DNA of 64,000 nt, taken from a bacterium. Its GTDB lineage: Bacteria; JAGOBX01. How positions within the stretch are numbered: position 1 is the first letter of the stretch; every line of letters begins with the position of its first letter. The translations under genes and the position numbers were made by a program. The notes under the pieces were generated by a model. It had not been told where the DNA came from. It saw only the letters and a program-made list of their open reading frames with translations, and made no database searches. The stretch is taken from contig JAKPEO010000124.1 in the NCBI GenBank assembly GCA_029551925.1, forward strand, positions 1-64,000, in the 5' to 3' direction. Shown here piece by piece: positions 53,254-62,382 of the stretch.

Positions 53254-54243
53254 TTAAAATTGTGAATATAAAATACTGGCACCTATCAAGCCTGCATTAG
53301 CTCCTAATTTACTAATTTTTATTGAGCAGTGTTCGACAGGTCTTTTAAATGCTCGCGCCCGCGTCTCTGCGATTAATGAATTTATAAAAAAATCGCCGGC
53401 TTGCGAAATACCGCCGCCAATAGTGATTAATTCTATATTAAAAATATTTATTAAACTCGCTACGCCAATACCCAAATGACTGCCGTAAATTTTAAAAATT
53501 TCTAATGCTGTATTTTCTTTATGTTTAGCCGCACGGCTGATTATTTCCGGCGTTAGAAAATTAATATTATTTCGGCAGTATTTTAAAATATTATAATTAT
53601 TGGTTTCTTTAATATAATCCTTCGCTGTTTGCATCAATCCAGCGGCATTGCAATACGCTTCGATGCACCCGTAATTTCCACATTTGCATAATCTACCGTC
53701 GTATTTTATTGTTATATGTCCTAATTCTCCAGCATTATTAGAACAGCCGATATAAATTTTATTATTTAAAATAATCCCGCCGCCAACGCCGGTGCCTAAT
53801 GTTAAATGCAGCAAATTTTGTTTTTTTAGATATTTACCCCAGCCGAATTTATATTCACCAAACGCTGCGACATTTGCATCATTTCCAATATATATTGGTA
53901 TTCTAATTTTATTTTTTCGCAATTTTTTTGTTAATGTTTCCGCTATTTTTAAATGTTTGAATTGCGGAATATTCGGCGAAAATTCTATCATCCCTTTTTT
54001 GGAATTTATTATGCCAGGAATGCCGATTCCAATATTTGATACTGTTGTTTTATTGTATTCAATAGATTTGTTATTCAACATAATAATGTATTTAACGATC
54101 TCATTAATTATATTTTCAGCGCTTGCATTTGCAGGAAAGTCAAATGAGACTTTGAATATTATTTCGCCATCAATATTTACTAATCCTAAAGCAATATGTG
54201 AACCTCCAATATCAATACCAATATTTATCATATCATTTTTCAT
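53254..54243 (-). CDS. ROK-family sugar kinase (glucokinase-like)
   Basis: A 329-residue cytoplasmic kinase, probably phosphorylating glucose or an amino sugar with ATP. It has the phosphate loop IGIDIGGSHIALGLV, GNDANVAAFGEYKFG with the catalytic Asp, LTLGTGVGGGIILN, and the ROK zinc site ELGHITI with CKCGNYGCIEAYC. GGGG lies 8 bases before the ATG at 54243, which overlaps the end of the MFS gene by 11 bases. The neighbouring permease could supply its sugar. Confidence 0.9.
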   Translation of the reverse strand: MKNDMINIGIDIGGSHIALGLVNIDGEIIFKVSFDFPANASAENIINEIVKYIIMLNNKSIEYNKTTVSNIGIGIPGIINSKKGMIEFSPNIPQFKHLKIAETLTKKLRKNKIRIPIYIGNDANVAAFGEYKFGWGKYLKKQNLLHLTLGTGVGGGIILNNKIYIGCSNNAGELGHITIKYDGRLCKCGNYGCIEAYCNAAGLMQTAKDYIKETNNYNILKYCRNNINFLTPEIISRAAKHKENTALEIFKIYGSHLGIGVASLINIFNIELITIGGGISQAGDFFINSLIAETRARAFKRPVEHCSIKISKLGANAGLIGASILYSQF

Positions 54244-55426
54244 TTATATAACCCCTTTGGAAATTTAATAAAAAAAATAAAATTATGCCGACAGACAACA
54301 ATCCGGCATTTGTCAAAAATAATTGCGGAAACCCGAAAATTTTTAAAATATAGCCGTTCAATGAAAAGCCGATTATTGCGCCGGCGCTGTATGTAGTAGC
54401 AAATAATAACGATTGTCCGCTATTTTTTAAATTTTTTGGAGTGTATAAATCTATTAAATTAACAAGCGAAGCATAAAACGCGCCAAAAAATATTCCATGC
54501 GTTATTTGAACTAATAAAATTATATAAAAATATTCTACGCTGTTAATTTGAGAAAGAGACAAATATTTTATTAAATGCGCTATTAGCCCGAAAATCAGCC
54601 ATTTTTTTAATCCGAAAGTTTTAATAAATTTATGAAAATACATCATTAATGGTATTTCAACAATCACGCCTATCCCCCACGCAATTCCTATCTGCTGATT
54701 TGTAAAGCCAAGCGATTGCAAATATAAACCATAAAATCCATAAATTACAGTATTGCTGATTTCTATTAAAATACACGCTATAAATATTATCAAAAAATGT
54801 TTTTTCAAAAAAAACAATAAATTTTTTAATTCTGTTTTATGTGGCTCTATGTCTATCTTTGTTTGTGAGATAATCAGCGGTATCAAAAACGCAATTAACA
54901 TCATAATCGCATACGCTATAAATAATGTTTTTAATCCGGTTTTTTCTATAAACCAACCTAACACAAAATTTGCAAACAAAAAACCGATTGTGCCCCAGAC
55001 CCTTATTTTCCCGTAAGAAAAATGCGATTGGTCATAACGCGCAATTTCCAGCGCGGCGCTGTCTGTCAGCGGCAGCAGCGGTTTAAAAAAAAATGCTGTT
55101 AGCGTTGTCACGAAAAACACATAATAGAAATTTGCACTTAATAAAAATAATAATATCGCGGCAATATTGCCGCTTACGCAAATTAATAATACTTCATTAC
55201 GATTTTTTTTCTTGTCGCTTATATATCCCCAAAATGATGCTGAAAAAAAACTCACCGCCGTTGAAATCGATAAAAATAATCCGATATTTTCTTCTGATAT
55301 TCCAATTTTTGAATAGTAGATAGAAATAAACGGTCCATAAATGCCCATACAGGCATAAATTAAAAAATAAAATATTTTTATATAGTGTTTGGCTGAATTT
55401 AAATTATTTTGTTCAATATTATTCAT
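54233..55426 (-). CDS. MFS transporter (MFS_1-like / LacY-PPP-like group)
   Basis: A 397-residue protein with about 12 helices. The layout ACMGIYGPFISIYYSKIGISEE, FWGYISDKKKNRNEVLL and HFSYGKIRVWGTIGFLFANFV matches the MFS_1-like group that includes the phenylpropionate and nucleoside/sugar proton symporters. Sugar or nucleoside uptake is a reasonable guess because the next gene is a ROK kinase. It overlaps mltG by ATGA and the ROK gene by 11 bases. Confidence 0.85.
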   Translation of the reverse strand: MNNIEQNNLNSAKHYIKIFYFLIYACMGIYGPFISIYYSKIGISEENIGLFLSISTAVSFFSASFWGYISDKKKNRNEVLLICVSGNIAAILLFLLSANFYYVFFVTTLTAFFFKPLLPLTDSAALEIARYDQSHFSYGKIRVWGTIGFLFANFVLGWFIEKTGLKTLFIAYAIMMLIAFLIPLIISQTKIDIEPHKTELKNLLFFLKKHFLIIFIACILIEISNTVIYGFYGLYLQSLGFTNQQIGIAWGIGVIVEIPLMMYFHKFIKTFGLKKWLIFGLIAHLIKYLSLSQINSVEYFYIILLVQITHGIFFGAFYASLVNLIDLYTPKNLKNSGQSLLFATTYSAGAIIGFSLNGYILKIFGFPQLFLTNAGLLSVGIILFFLLNFQRGYINEK

Positions 55427-56529
55427 CTTTTTTTCTTAGGATGCTGGATTTTTCTTTTTATTGGACTTTTTTCAGCTGCCTTTTTTTGTTTTTCTAAATT
55501 GCGTAATTGTATTTTTCTTTGATTTTTGTAGAAGTTATGATCTTTGATATTTGTTGCAAACGAATGCGAACCATCGATATTAGCGACGAAATATAGAAAA
55601 TTATGCTGCTCATAATTTATAGTATGTTTGATTGCCGCAAGTCCGGGATTGCATATCGGAGTAGGCGGCAGTCCCGCATATTTATAAGTATTATAAGGCG
55701 AATCAATTTTTAAATGAAGATAATTTAATTTTTCAATAAAATACCCGTGCGCGTAAATAACAGTCGGATCTGCTTCTAATTTCATACCGATTTTCAAACG
55801 ATTGATATATACGCCGGCGATACGCGGCATCTCGTCTATTATCGTCGCTTCCATCTGCACTATTGACGCTAATATAATAATATCGTAAAAATTGAAATTT
55901 AATGGATATAGATTTTTTTGTAATTCAACAGTCTGCTTTTTAAATTGCTTTATCATTTGTTGAAATATAGTGTATTCATTATCGTTCTTTGTATATGTGT
56001 AAGTTTCAGGAAATAAAAAGCCCTCCGCTGATTTGACATCAATATTCAATTCTTTTTTTATATAATCCAAATTAGAATTGCAGATCTCAATAAATTTTTC
56101 AGCGCTGAATAAAATAGTTGGATTCATACGACGCGCTAATAATTTAGCAATCTCCTGTATTGTCAGCCCTTCTGGTATAGTAACTTTATAAAATACATTC
56201 GTGCCTTTATTTAATAATTCGATTATCTGTCGCGTGGTTAAATTGTTATTAATTAAATATTCGCCGGCTTTTAATGTCTTTGCAGTTTTTGTGGATTGAG
56301 CCATTAACATAAAAAAAATATCAGAAACGATTAATTTTTCGCGCTTTAATTTTTTCGCTATTTCAGCGACTGGCTCGCCGCGTTTTATTTCTATTTTCTT
56401 TTCAATTGCAAGTTTATAATGCTGCTCTGCTGTTAATTTATCATAATGATCCCAAATTTTTTTTAATCCGAAAAATGCTGGAATTAAAATTACCAGTAAT
56501 ATCAATAAAATTATAATTATTTTCTTCAT
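55423..56529 (-). CDS. mltG: Endolytic murein transglycosylase
   Basis: Cuts nascent glycan strands and sets peptidoglycan chain ends. The 368-residue protein has one N-terminal transmembrane helix (IIIILLILLVILIPAFFGL), a LysM-like region (IKRGEPVAEIAKKLKREKLI) and the YceG catalytic domain. That domain shows ASIVQMEATIIDEMPRIAGVYINRL, LEADPTVIYAHG, YNTYKYAGLPPTPICNPG and YFVANIDGSHSFA. The Glu of the QME segment corresponds to the conserved acid. A basic tail follows. It is coupled to ruvX and the MFS gene by ATGA overlaps. Confidence 0.95.
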   Translation of the reverse strand: MKKIIIILLILLVILIPAFFGLKKIWDHYDKLTAEQHYKLAIEKKIEIKRGEPVAEIAKKLKREKLIVSDIFFMLMAQSTKTAKTLKAGEYLINNNLTTRQIIELLNKGTNVFYKVTIPEGLTIQEIAKLLARRMNPTILFSAEKFIEICNSNLDYIKKELNIDVKSAEGFLFPETYTYTKNDNEYTIFQQMIKQFKKQTVELQKNLYPLNFNFYDIIILASIVQMEATIIDEMPRIAGVYINRLKIGMKLEADPTVIYAHGYFIEKLNYLHLKIDSPYNTYKYAGLPPTPICNPGLAAIKHTINYEQHNFLYFVANIDGSHSFATNIKDHNFYKNQRKIQLRNLEKQKKAAEKSPIKRKIQHPKKKR

Positions 56530-56978
56530 TTTTTGTTTTTCCTTCCTAAATAAGCTTCTAAAATATATGCTGCCGCTATCGCGTCAATATTTTTTAGTTT
56601 TTTATTTTTTTTTCGCGTTTTAATTTTTTGAGCGGCGGCTGTCAATGATTTCTGCGCAGCCGCAGAAGTAAAACGCTCATCTTGAAAATAAATAGGCAGC
56701 TGAACTTTTTTTTTTATCATCTCAATTTTTTCCAACGTTTTTTTTAATGCGAAATTCGGCGCTGACATATCTTGAAAATTTGCGATATTTAAGGAATAAG
56801 GCGCGCCGATAACTAATTCTGTAATTTTATAATCTAAAATTATTTTTTGTAATTTATTTATAAATTCGCCGTTTTCGTCAAATACTATTGTTGTTAAAGG
56901 CATCGCTAAATTTTCAGTATCGTCAGACACAGCTACGCCGATATTTTTACTACCTAAATCTAAACACAATATAGTCAT
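56526..56978 (-). CDS. ruvX: Putative Holliday junction resolvase / pre-16S rRNA nuclease
   Basis: YqgF-family RNase H-fold nuclease of about 150 residues, implicated in 16S rRNA 5' maturation and formerly in Holliday junction resolution. Motifs are ILCLDLGSKNIGVAVSDD with the first Asp, ELVIGAPYSLN, FQDERFTSAAAQ and KNIDAIAAAYILEAYL. I choose the ATG at 56978, where homologues begin; an earlier TTG would add 15 residues. The TGA overlaps the mltG ATG. Confidence 0.93.
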   Translation of the reverse strand: MTILCLDLGSKNIGVAVSDDTENLAMPLTTIVFDENGEFINKLQKIILDYKITELVIGAPYSLNIANFQDMSAPNFALKKTLEKIEMIKKKVQLPIYFQDERFTSAAAQKSLTAAAQKIKTRKKNKKLKNIDAIAAAYILEAYLGRKNKK

Positions 56979-57009
56979 ATAAAAAAACTCTGATAATTTA
57001 TTAAATTTT

Positions 57010-58239
57010 TTATAATTTTTCAACTAAAAAATTCAGATTTCTAAATAACTCGTTAGTATCTATAAAAATTTCTTGTTTTAATATTTTATCAATATTATTC
57101 GAATATTTGAATTTTTTTATGATTTCGCCTATTGTCCGCTCGCCGAAATTATCGGCAATATATTTAACAATTAAATACGCTTGATAATAAGCGGCGCGCA
57201 ATTTGTCAGTATTATTTTTTTCAAAATTAAATACATTATCTATTTCAGAGAATTTTATTAATTCTACTTCTGGTTTCGCGACATTTAAATTATTTAAAGA
57301 CGCTTCGACATATTTTGCGATGCCTTCGGTCAGCCAGTAAAAGCGCATACTATTACTTGCTACTTGATACTGCATAGAATGCGCATATTCGTGAAAAATT
57401 GTTTGCTTCAAATTTTCTATAGCAATATTATTTGACAGCGGTATTCTGATTTTGCCGTCAAACAGTCCAGAACTTAAATTTAAAATATCGTGCTGCTTAT
57501 AATAATCGCCGTATTCGTATATCAATACTGTGATTTTATCAGAAGGATACCACCCAAAAATTCTATTAACATAATTAACAGCGTCTTCTAAATAATTTGC
57601 GATAATCTGAATATTTTCAAATTTAAGGCTGTTAGAATAGTGTATTTCAAAATTTCTTGCGGTATGTGTCATAAAATAGAATTCAACTGGCAGTTCATTA
57701 GAAATTTTTTTTAAAAAATTACGAAACTGCTGCGAAAAATTTTCATTTTTGAATTTGCTGTGATATTGAACGAAATCATAAATATTTTGCGTGTAATAAT
57801 AACAATAGCATTTTAATTCTATTAATTCAGTTGATAAATTTGAATGCCGCTCCAACTGATTAATGTAATACAATGTTTTATGATAGTTGCCTTGTTTGAA
57901 AAGAATAATTAAATCATTTGTTAATTGTTGAGTTATTTGCGGAAAATATTTAGAAAGTGTGATACTTGCGAAAAAATAATAGTCTTGCGAATATTTATCA
58001 TTAAAAAAAAAGCGTAATTTATTAAAATAATCCAAGTAAAATTTTTGTTTTTTTAAAGGAGAGATAGAATTAGAATTATAGATATTTTCCAATATTTCGT
58101 CATTAATATCAGATATATTGACTAATAGATTATCGAGATATTGATCGTCAATAATTATCGGATTAATTTGTTTATTAGCGCAGTTGGTTAAAATAAAGAT
58201 TAAAATTAAAACTAAAAATGTTTTTTTAGCGATTTTCAT
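57010..58239 (-). CDS. Lipoprotein with peptidase MA-like metalloprotease domain
   Basis: A 409-residue protein with a lipoprotein signal (FLVLILIFILTNC, Cys near 20). The N-terminal half is helical. The C-terminal half carries a gluzincin-type zinc site, HEYAH in FHEYAHSMQYQV, with a downstream Glu in WLTEGIAKYVEASL, as in the peptidase MA group. It should act in the periplasm; the substrate is unknown. Its start overlaps the TPR lipoprotein gene by 14 bases, so the two lipoproteins are made together. Confidence 0.82.
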   Translation of the reverse strand: MKIAKKTFLVLILIFILTNCANKQINPIIIDDQYLDNLLVNISDINDEILENIYNSNSISPLKKQKFYLDYFNKLRFFFNDKYSQDYYFFASITLSKYFPQITQQLTNDLIILFKQGNYHKTLYYINQLERHSNLSTELIELKCYCYYYTQNIYDFVQYHSKFKNENFSQQFRNFLKKISNELPVEFYFMTHTARNFEIHYSNSLKFENIQIIANYLEDAVNYVNRIFGWYPSDKITVLIYEYGDYYKQHDILNLSSGLFDGKIRIPLSNNIAIENLKQTIFHEYAHSMQYQVASNSMRFYWLTEGIAKYVEASLNNLNVAKPEVELIKFSEIDNVFNFEKNNTDKLRAAYYQAYLIVKYIADNFGERTIGEIIKKFKYSNNIDKILKQEIFIDTNELFRNLNFLVEKL

Positions 58240-59710
58240 TTTTTTGTTTTTGGAGTTTGTGTATTAACGAAAGATTATATGCGGCATCCGGGTTATTGCT
58301 TGTTTTCAATATTTTTTCATATATTGCTTTTGCTTCGTCATAACGTTCTAACTTGAAATATACGTTTCCGATATTTAAAGTTATTGGTTGAAAATCCGGC
58401 ATAAGCGCTTCGGCTTTTTGATAGTATTCTAATGCTTCGGCATATTGATTTAATTCTTCTTTAAGCAATCCGATATTAAAAAAAAACTGCCATTTTTCCG
58501 GAAAAAAATCTGCGCCTGCTTGAAAATACTGTAGCGCTAATTCTGTGTTTTTTATATTTTTATAAAGCGTGGCTAATGCAAAATACGCGTCTTCGGCATA
58601 ATCGCCGACAGGGTCTAATTCAATAATTTTTTTATATGACATAATTGCAGTATTAAAAGCGTTTAACACAAAAGCGCAGTCCGCTTTTAATTTTAAATAT
58701 TTTGGATTATCCGGTTCGATATTAGTCAACACTTCTAATTGGTCTAATGCCTGTTTGTATAATTTCAAATTTTTAAAATAAATTTCTGCTAATTCATAGC
58801 GGCTTGCTAAATTATAATAATCAATATCAATACTTTTTATAAAATTATCAGCGGCAAGCATAAAAGCAAATTCATTTTTTAATGCTAAGCCAATATAATA
58901 ATAATTTTCGCTGTTATTTTCTAAAAATTCATTTGATTTTTCAAAATATAATTTTGCGGTCTCATAGCGCTCGCGCTGAAAATATAGTTTTCCTAATTCT
59001 TGGAATGCCAATCCTTTGAAGTATTTATTTGTCGTATTAGTATCAATAATTTTTTTAAAATATTTTTCTGCGATATTGAATTTATTAGACGCTAATTCTA
59101 ATTTGCCATTATAATAATCAATCGCTCCATTTTCTATTTGTTGATTATATTTTTTTAATTTATCAATAGCATTCCGAGTTTTTTGTAAATCCTGTGTTTT
59201 TAAATAATTTTCTATTAATCTATATAAAACATCAATATTGTCAGGATATAATTCAAACAATTTTTCTAATAAAATACTATTTTCAAAATGTAAATTCATT
59301 AGAGTATATATTTCCGCTAACTTAAAAAAAATCGGCAGATAATTTTTATCGCTGATTTTTTCATAAAATTGCGCTATTAATTCAGCTGCGCTCGCAAAAT
59401 TTCGGCGGTTGATTAATATTTGCGTTATTTTCAAAATAGCCGGCTGTTTATTTTGTAAATTATTTAATGCTTGTTCATAATAATTCACCGCGGTTTCAAT
59501 TTGATTGTTTCTCAAATAAATATCGCCTAATTCTATTAATACAATTCCCTTATCTTTTATTGTGTTGAGTTGTAAATTGAGTTCTTTAATTTTTTTTTGG
59601 TCTGCTTCTGAAAATGTTTTTTCTATCTGGCGTTCAGATTTTGAACACCTACTAAAATTAATGAATATCAAAACAACCAAAAATAATATTTTGATTTTAG
59701 TCATTGTCAT
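58226..59710 (-). CDS. TPR-repeat lipoprotein
   Basis: A 494-residue protein with a lipoprotein signal (ILFLVVLIFINFSRC, Cys near 22) and about ten TPR units covering almost the whole length, for example AVNYYEQALNNL, AKLYFEKSNEFLENNSENYY, ALEYYQKAEALMPDFQPI and EAKAIYEKILKT. It is probably a scaffold for envelope complexes. It starts 14 bases inside the end of the glycosyltransferase gene. An ATG two codons later is also possible. Confidence 0.82.
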   Translation of the reverse strand: MTMTKIKILFLVVLIFINFSRCSKSERQIEKTFSEADQKKIKELNLQLNTIKDKGIVLIELGDIYLRNNQIETAVNYYEQALNNLQNKQPAILKITQILINRRNFASAAELIAQFYEKISDKNYLPIFFKLAEIYTLMNLHFENSILLEKLFELYPDNIDVLYRLIENYLKTQDLQKTRNAIDKLKKYNQQIENGAIDYYNGKLELASNKFNIAEKYFKKIIDTNTTNKYFKGLAFQELGKLYFQRERYETAKLYFEKSNEFLENNSENYYYIGLALKNEFAFMLAADNFIKSIDIDYYNLASRYELAEIYFKNLKLYKQALDQLEVLTNIEPDNPKYLKLKADCAFVLNAFNTAIMSYKKIIELDPVGDYAEDAYFALATLYKNIKNTELALQYFQAGADFFPEKWQFFFNIGLLKEELNQYAEALEYYQKAEALMPDFQPITLNIGNVYFKLERYDEAKAIYEKILKTSNNPDAAYNLSLIHKLQKQKNENR

Positions 59711-60860
59711 TATATAATTGAATATCTTTTTTATGTTGACCGTTTTTGATTTGTTCTTCTTTCATACGAATATAAATTTTTACTTCTTTCTTGCGGAGAT
59801 AAGTCGCCAAAACAAAAATACTTAATACAAAAAAAACTAACAATAATAATGCAAGTTGATTAGATATTTTTATAAAAGCAAAAGCAATTACGCCAAAATA
59901 AATACTCAATCCGTATAACAGCATAAGCGTCTGTCTGTGCGATAATCCTACTTTTAATAATCTGTGGTGAATATGTTCAGAATCAGCGCTGAATATGCCC
60001 TCGCCGCGCCGCGTGCGCCGCAATATTGCGAACAAGGTATCATAAATCGGCAAACCGATCGCCGCAATAGGCACCATTAAAGCAATTGCAGTAGTGCTTT
60101 TATTTATGCCTGCAATACCAATAGAAGACAAAATAAATCCGATGAATAAACTGCCGGTATCTCCCATAAAAATTGAAGCGGGCGGAAAATTATATTTTAT
60201 AAAACCAGAACAAGCGCCTAATAAAATTATCGTTAAAATTGCAGAAACAATATCTTCGCTTCCGCGATTCAACGCGATTAAAAATAGCGTGGCGCAGCCG
60301 ATTATCGTTATGCCTGACGCGAGTCCGTCCATACCGTCTATGAGATTTATTGCATTAGTCAAACCGATTACCCATAATATCGTAAGCGTAAAACTTATTG
60401 GTTCTGATAGATTCATAGTTTCACCAGTAAAAGGATTAGTCAATAAATCAATTTTAAAATCATAATAATACAATATCACAGCAGGAATAAATTGAAAAAA
60501 TAATTTGAATATTGCTGTTAGATTATAAATATCGTCAAATAAGCCAATCAAAATAATTAAAAATGAACCAATTAATAGCCCATTATAATTTTTTGTTGGA
60601 AATAATTTTGAAAATTCCGGGATATGAAAATATGCGTAAGCAATAGTTGATATAAACGCAATATAAATAGCGAGCCCGCCTAATAGCGCGTGCGGAGTAG
60701 TATGCAATTTTCTTGAAAAATCAGGTTTGTCAGTAATATTCAGTTTTAGCGCAATATACCTAATTATCGGAGTTAATATTAATGCTATAATAAAAGATAC
60801 CACGCCTAATGCTATATATGTAAATAATGGCAATGCTAATTTTGCCGCTGCTGCTTTCAT
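59697..60860 (-). CDS. WecA/MraY-family phosphoglycosyltransferase
   Basis: A 387-residue inner-membrane enzyme with about 11 helices that loads a sugar phosphate from a UDP-sugar onto undecaprenyl phosphate. Motifs include HTTPHALLGGLAIY, GLFDDIYNLTAIFK, NAINLIDGMDGLASG, IFMGDTGSLFIGF and the HIHHRLLKVGLSHRQ that marks the WecA-like branch rather than MraY. It likely starts O-antigen, enterobacterial-common-antigen-like or teichoic-type polymers. It heads the gene run down to the ROK kinase. No clear ribosome binding site. Confidence 0.9.
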   Translation of the reverse strand: MKAAAAKLALPLFTYIALGVVSFIIALILTPIIRYIALKLNITDKPDFSRKLHTTPHALLGGLAIYIAFISTIAYAYFHIPEFSKLFPTKNYNGLLIGSFLIILIGLFDDIYNLTAIFKLFFQFIPAVILYYYDFKIDLLTNPFTGETMNLSEPISFTLTILWVIGLTNAINLIDGMDGLASGITIIGCATLFLIALNRGSEDIVSAILTIILLGACSGFIKYNFPPASIFMGDTGSLFIGFILSSIGIAGINKSTTAIALMVPIAAIGLPIYDTLFAILRRTRRGEGIFSADSEHIHHRLLKVGLSHRQTLMLLYGLSIYFGVIAFAFIKISNQLALLLLVFFVLSIFVLATYLRKKEVKIYIRMKEEQIKNGQHKKDIQLYNDND

Positions 60861-60927
60861 ATTTTTTTTTGATTAATAAAAATAAAAGGATATTCTATTT
60901 TTTTTTAGTTAAAAGTCAACTTTTTAG

Positions 60928-61494
60928 TTATTTTTTTGCGTTTTGTTTTTTCCGTTTTAAAAAAGTGCCTGCAACCCGTTCGCTTTTTAATTCATATTTG
61001 CCTAATATAATATTAAAAAAACTTTTTATAGATTTTAGCGGATAAAATATAATTTTTGCTGCGGCAAAACTCAAATAGCCGAGCGCCCTGATTTTTTTTA
61101 GTTCTTTATCTGTTATATATTCAGTCCAACTTTTGATTTTTTTTAAATCGCCCATAGATAATAAATTTTCAAAAAAATCATCGTCTAATTTAACTTTGTT
61201 TTTATCTGCTAATTGTTTAAATAATTCAGTGCCCGTCAATAATGAAAAAATACCAATCACGCATTCGTCTAATCCTTTAATCGCTAATTTCGCCGAATAA
61301 TAAATTGTCTCTTGCGCTTCTTTTTTCGTTTCGCCGGGCAAACCAATCATAAAATAGCAAGTAGTATTTAGTTTCACTTTTTGCGCTGATTGAACGGCGT
61401 TTTCAACTATTTTTATATCTAATTGTTTTTTGATGCTCTCATTGCGCACGCGTTCTGACGCGCTTTTTAATCTCGCTACTATCACTATAAACAA
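60928..61494 (-). pseudogene. 5'-truncated radical SAM (B12-binding type) gene remnant
   Basis: About 188 codons matching only the C-terminal part of a B12-dependent radical SAM protein: SASERVRNESIKKQLDIK, LNTTCYFMIGLPGETKKEAQ and LTGTELFKQLADKN. The cobalamin domain and the C-x3-C-x2-C cluster motif are missing. Family similarity stops near 61480, and an in-frame TGA lies at 61513-61515, just inside a GC-rich palindromic stretch. The only start is a TTG without a ribosome binding site. It is most likely a dead gene cut by an insertion or rearrangement. Confidence 0.8.
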
Positions 61495-61530
61495 ACATCC
61501 ACTATCGTTTCGTCAATGACATTTTGCGAA

Positions 61531-61578
61531 GAACGCGGACGCCAGCGCAAGCGTCATAATTTCGAAGTATAGCAAAAT
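61531..61578. repeat. GC-rich structured element at the truncation point
   Basis: Outer arms ATTTTGC (61531-61537) and GCAAAAT (61572-61578), with inner GACGC and GCGTC arms, enclose a GC-rich core in otherwise AT-rich DNA. It lies exactly where the radical SAM gene breaks off. It may be a small mobile or palindromic repeat, or a recombination scar. Confidence 0.4.
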
Positions 61579-61689
61579 ACGCATTTATATAAATTTAAAC
61601 TTAAAAAAACAATGAATTTTTAAATTGACATTACTTTTTTTTAAATTATACTTTCATCGGTTTTTAATAAGTTTTTTATTGTGTTTTTT

Positions 61690-62382
61690 ATGAGTTTTTT
61701 TGAATGGTTAGCTACTATTAATAGAAAATGCGATAATCAATATATTCGCAAAATAGCTGAACTTTACGAGGCTGAAATCTCGCGTTTAGCGAAGTTTCAA
61801 TTAATAGAAAGATTACGGCAGATACCGCATATTGAAATTGAAGCGCTGCTGCCGAAATCTGGCAAAATACTCGATGTCGGCGCAGGGCGCGGCGGCTTTG
61901 CCGCATATGCGTCATTAAAATCAGAAGCGCGACTGATATTTGGTATTGAGACATATAAAAAAAGATTTAATGACGGCTTGAAGATAATGCCAAAATTAAA
62001 AAATTTTGTTATGCTTGATTGCGATATTGACGAATTATTAGTAAAAAACGAAAAATTTGATGCTGTTTTATTAATGGATATACTCCATCACAACAAATAT
62101 GAAGACCAAAAAAAAATTATAGAAAAAATTTATAAATTATTGGTCGATAATGGCAAAGTGATTTTACTTGAACCGGGCGATTATCCGAAATTTCGATATT
62201 TTCTTATTTGGTTATATGACTATTTATTTTATTTTTTAACTATGCCTACTTGTCAATATCGCAGCGAAAAGGAATGGACTGATTTTTTTGAAAATTTAAA
62301 ATTCACAAAAAAATATTCTACACAGATTACAAATCGTGGTTTTTTTTTTACAAGAAAAATTATGGTTTTTGAAAAATTATGA
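61690..62382 (+). CDS. Class I SAM-dependent methyltransferase
   Basis: A methyltransferase of about 230 residues. Motif I is GKILDVGAGRGGFAAYAS, followed by an acidic residue in IFGIETYKK, then KFDAVLLMDILHHNKYEDQ and GKVILLEPGDYPKF. A hydrophobic segment (FLIWLYDYLFYFLTM) suggests membrane contact or a lipid substrate. The ATG at 61690 is likelier than the GTG at 61681. It shares an ATGA overlap with the GT2 gene, which hints at a joint role in lipid-linked sugar chemistry. Confidence 0.85.
   Translation: MSFFEWLATINRKCDNQYIRKIAELYEAEISRLAKFQLIERLRQIPHIEIEALLPKSGKILDVGAGRGGFAAYASLKSEARLIFGIETYKKRFNDGLKIMPKLKNFVMLDCDIDELLVKNEKFDAVLLMDILHHNKYEDQKKIIEKIYKLLVDNGKVILLEPGDYPKFRYFLIWLYDYLFYFLTMPTCQYRSEKEWTDFFENLKFTKKYSTQITNRGFFFTRKIMVFEKL

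Noticed and set aside
55423-56529. Loss of the catalytic acid in MltG (ASIVQMEA instead of ASIVEKE)
   Set aside because: Only the first position is changed, a variation I recall from other lineages; the second Glu is kept and the rest of the domain is complete.
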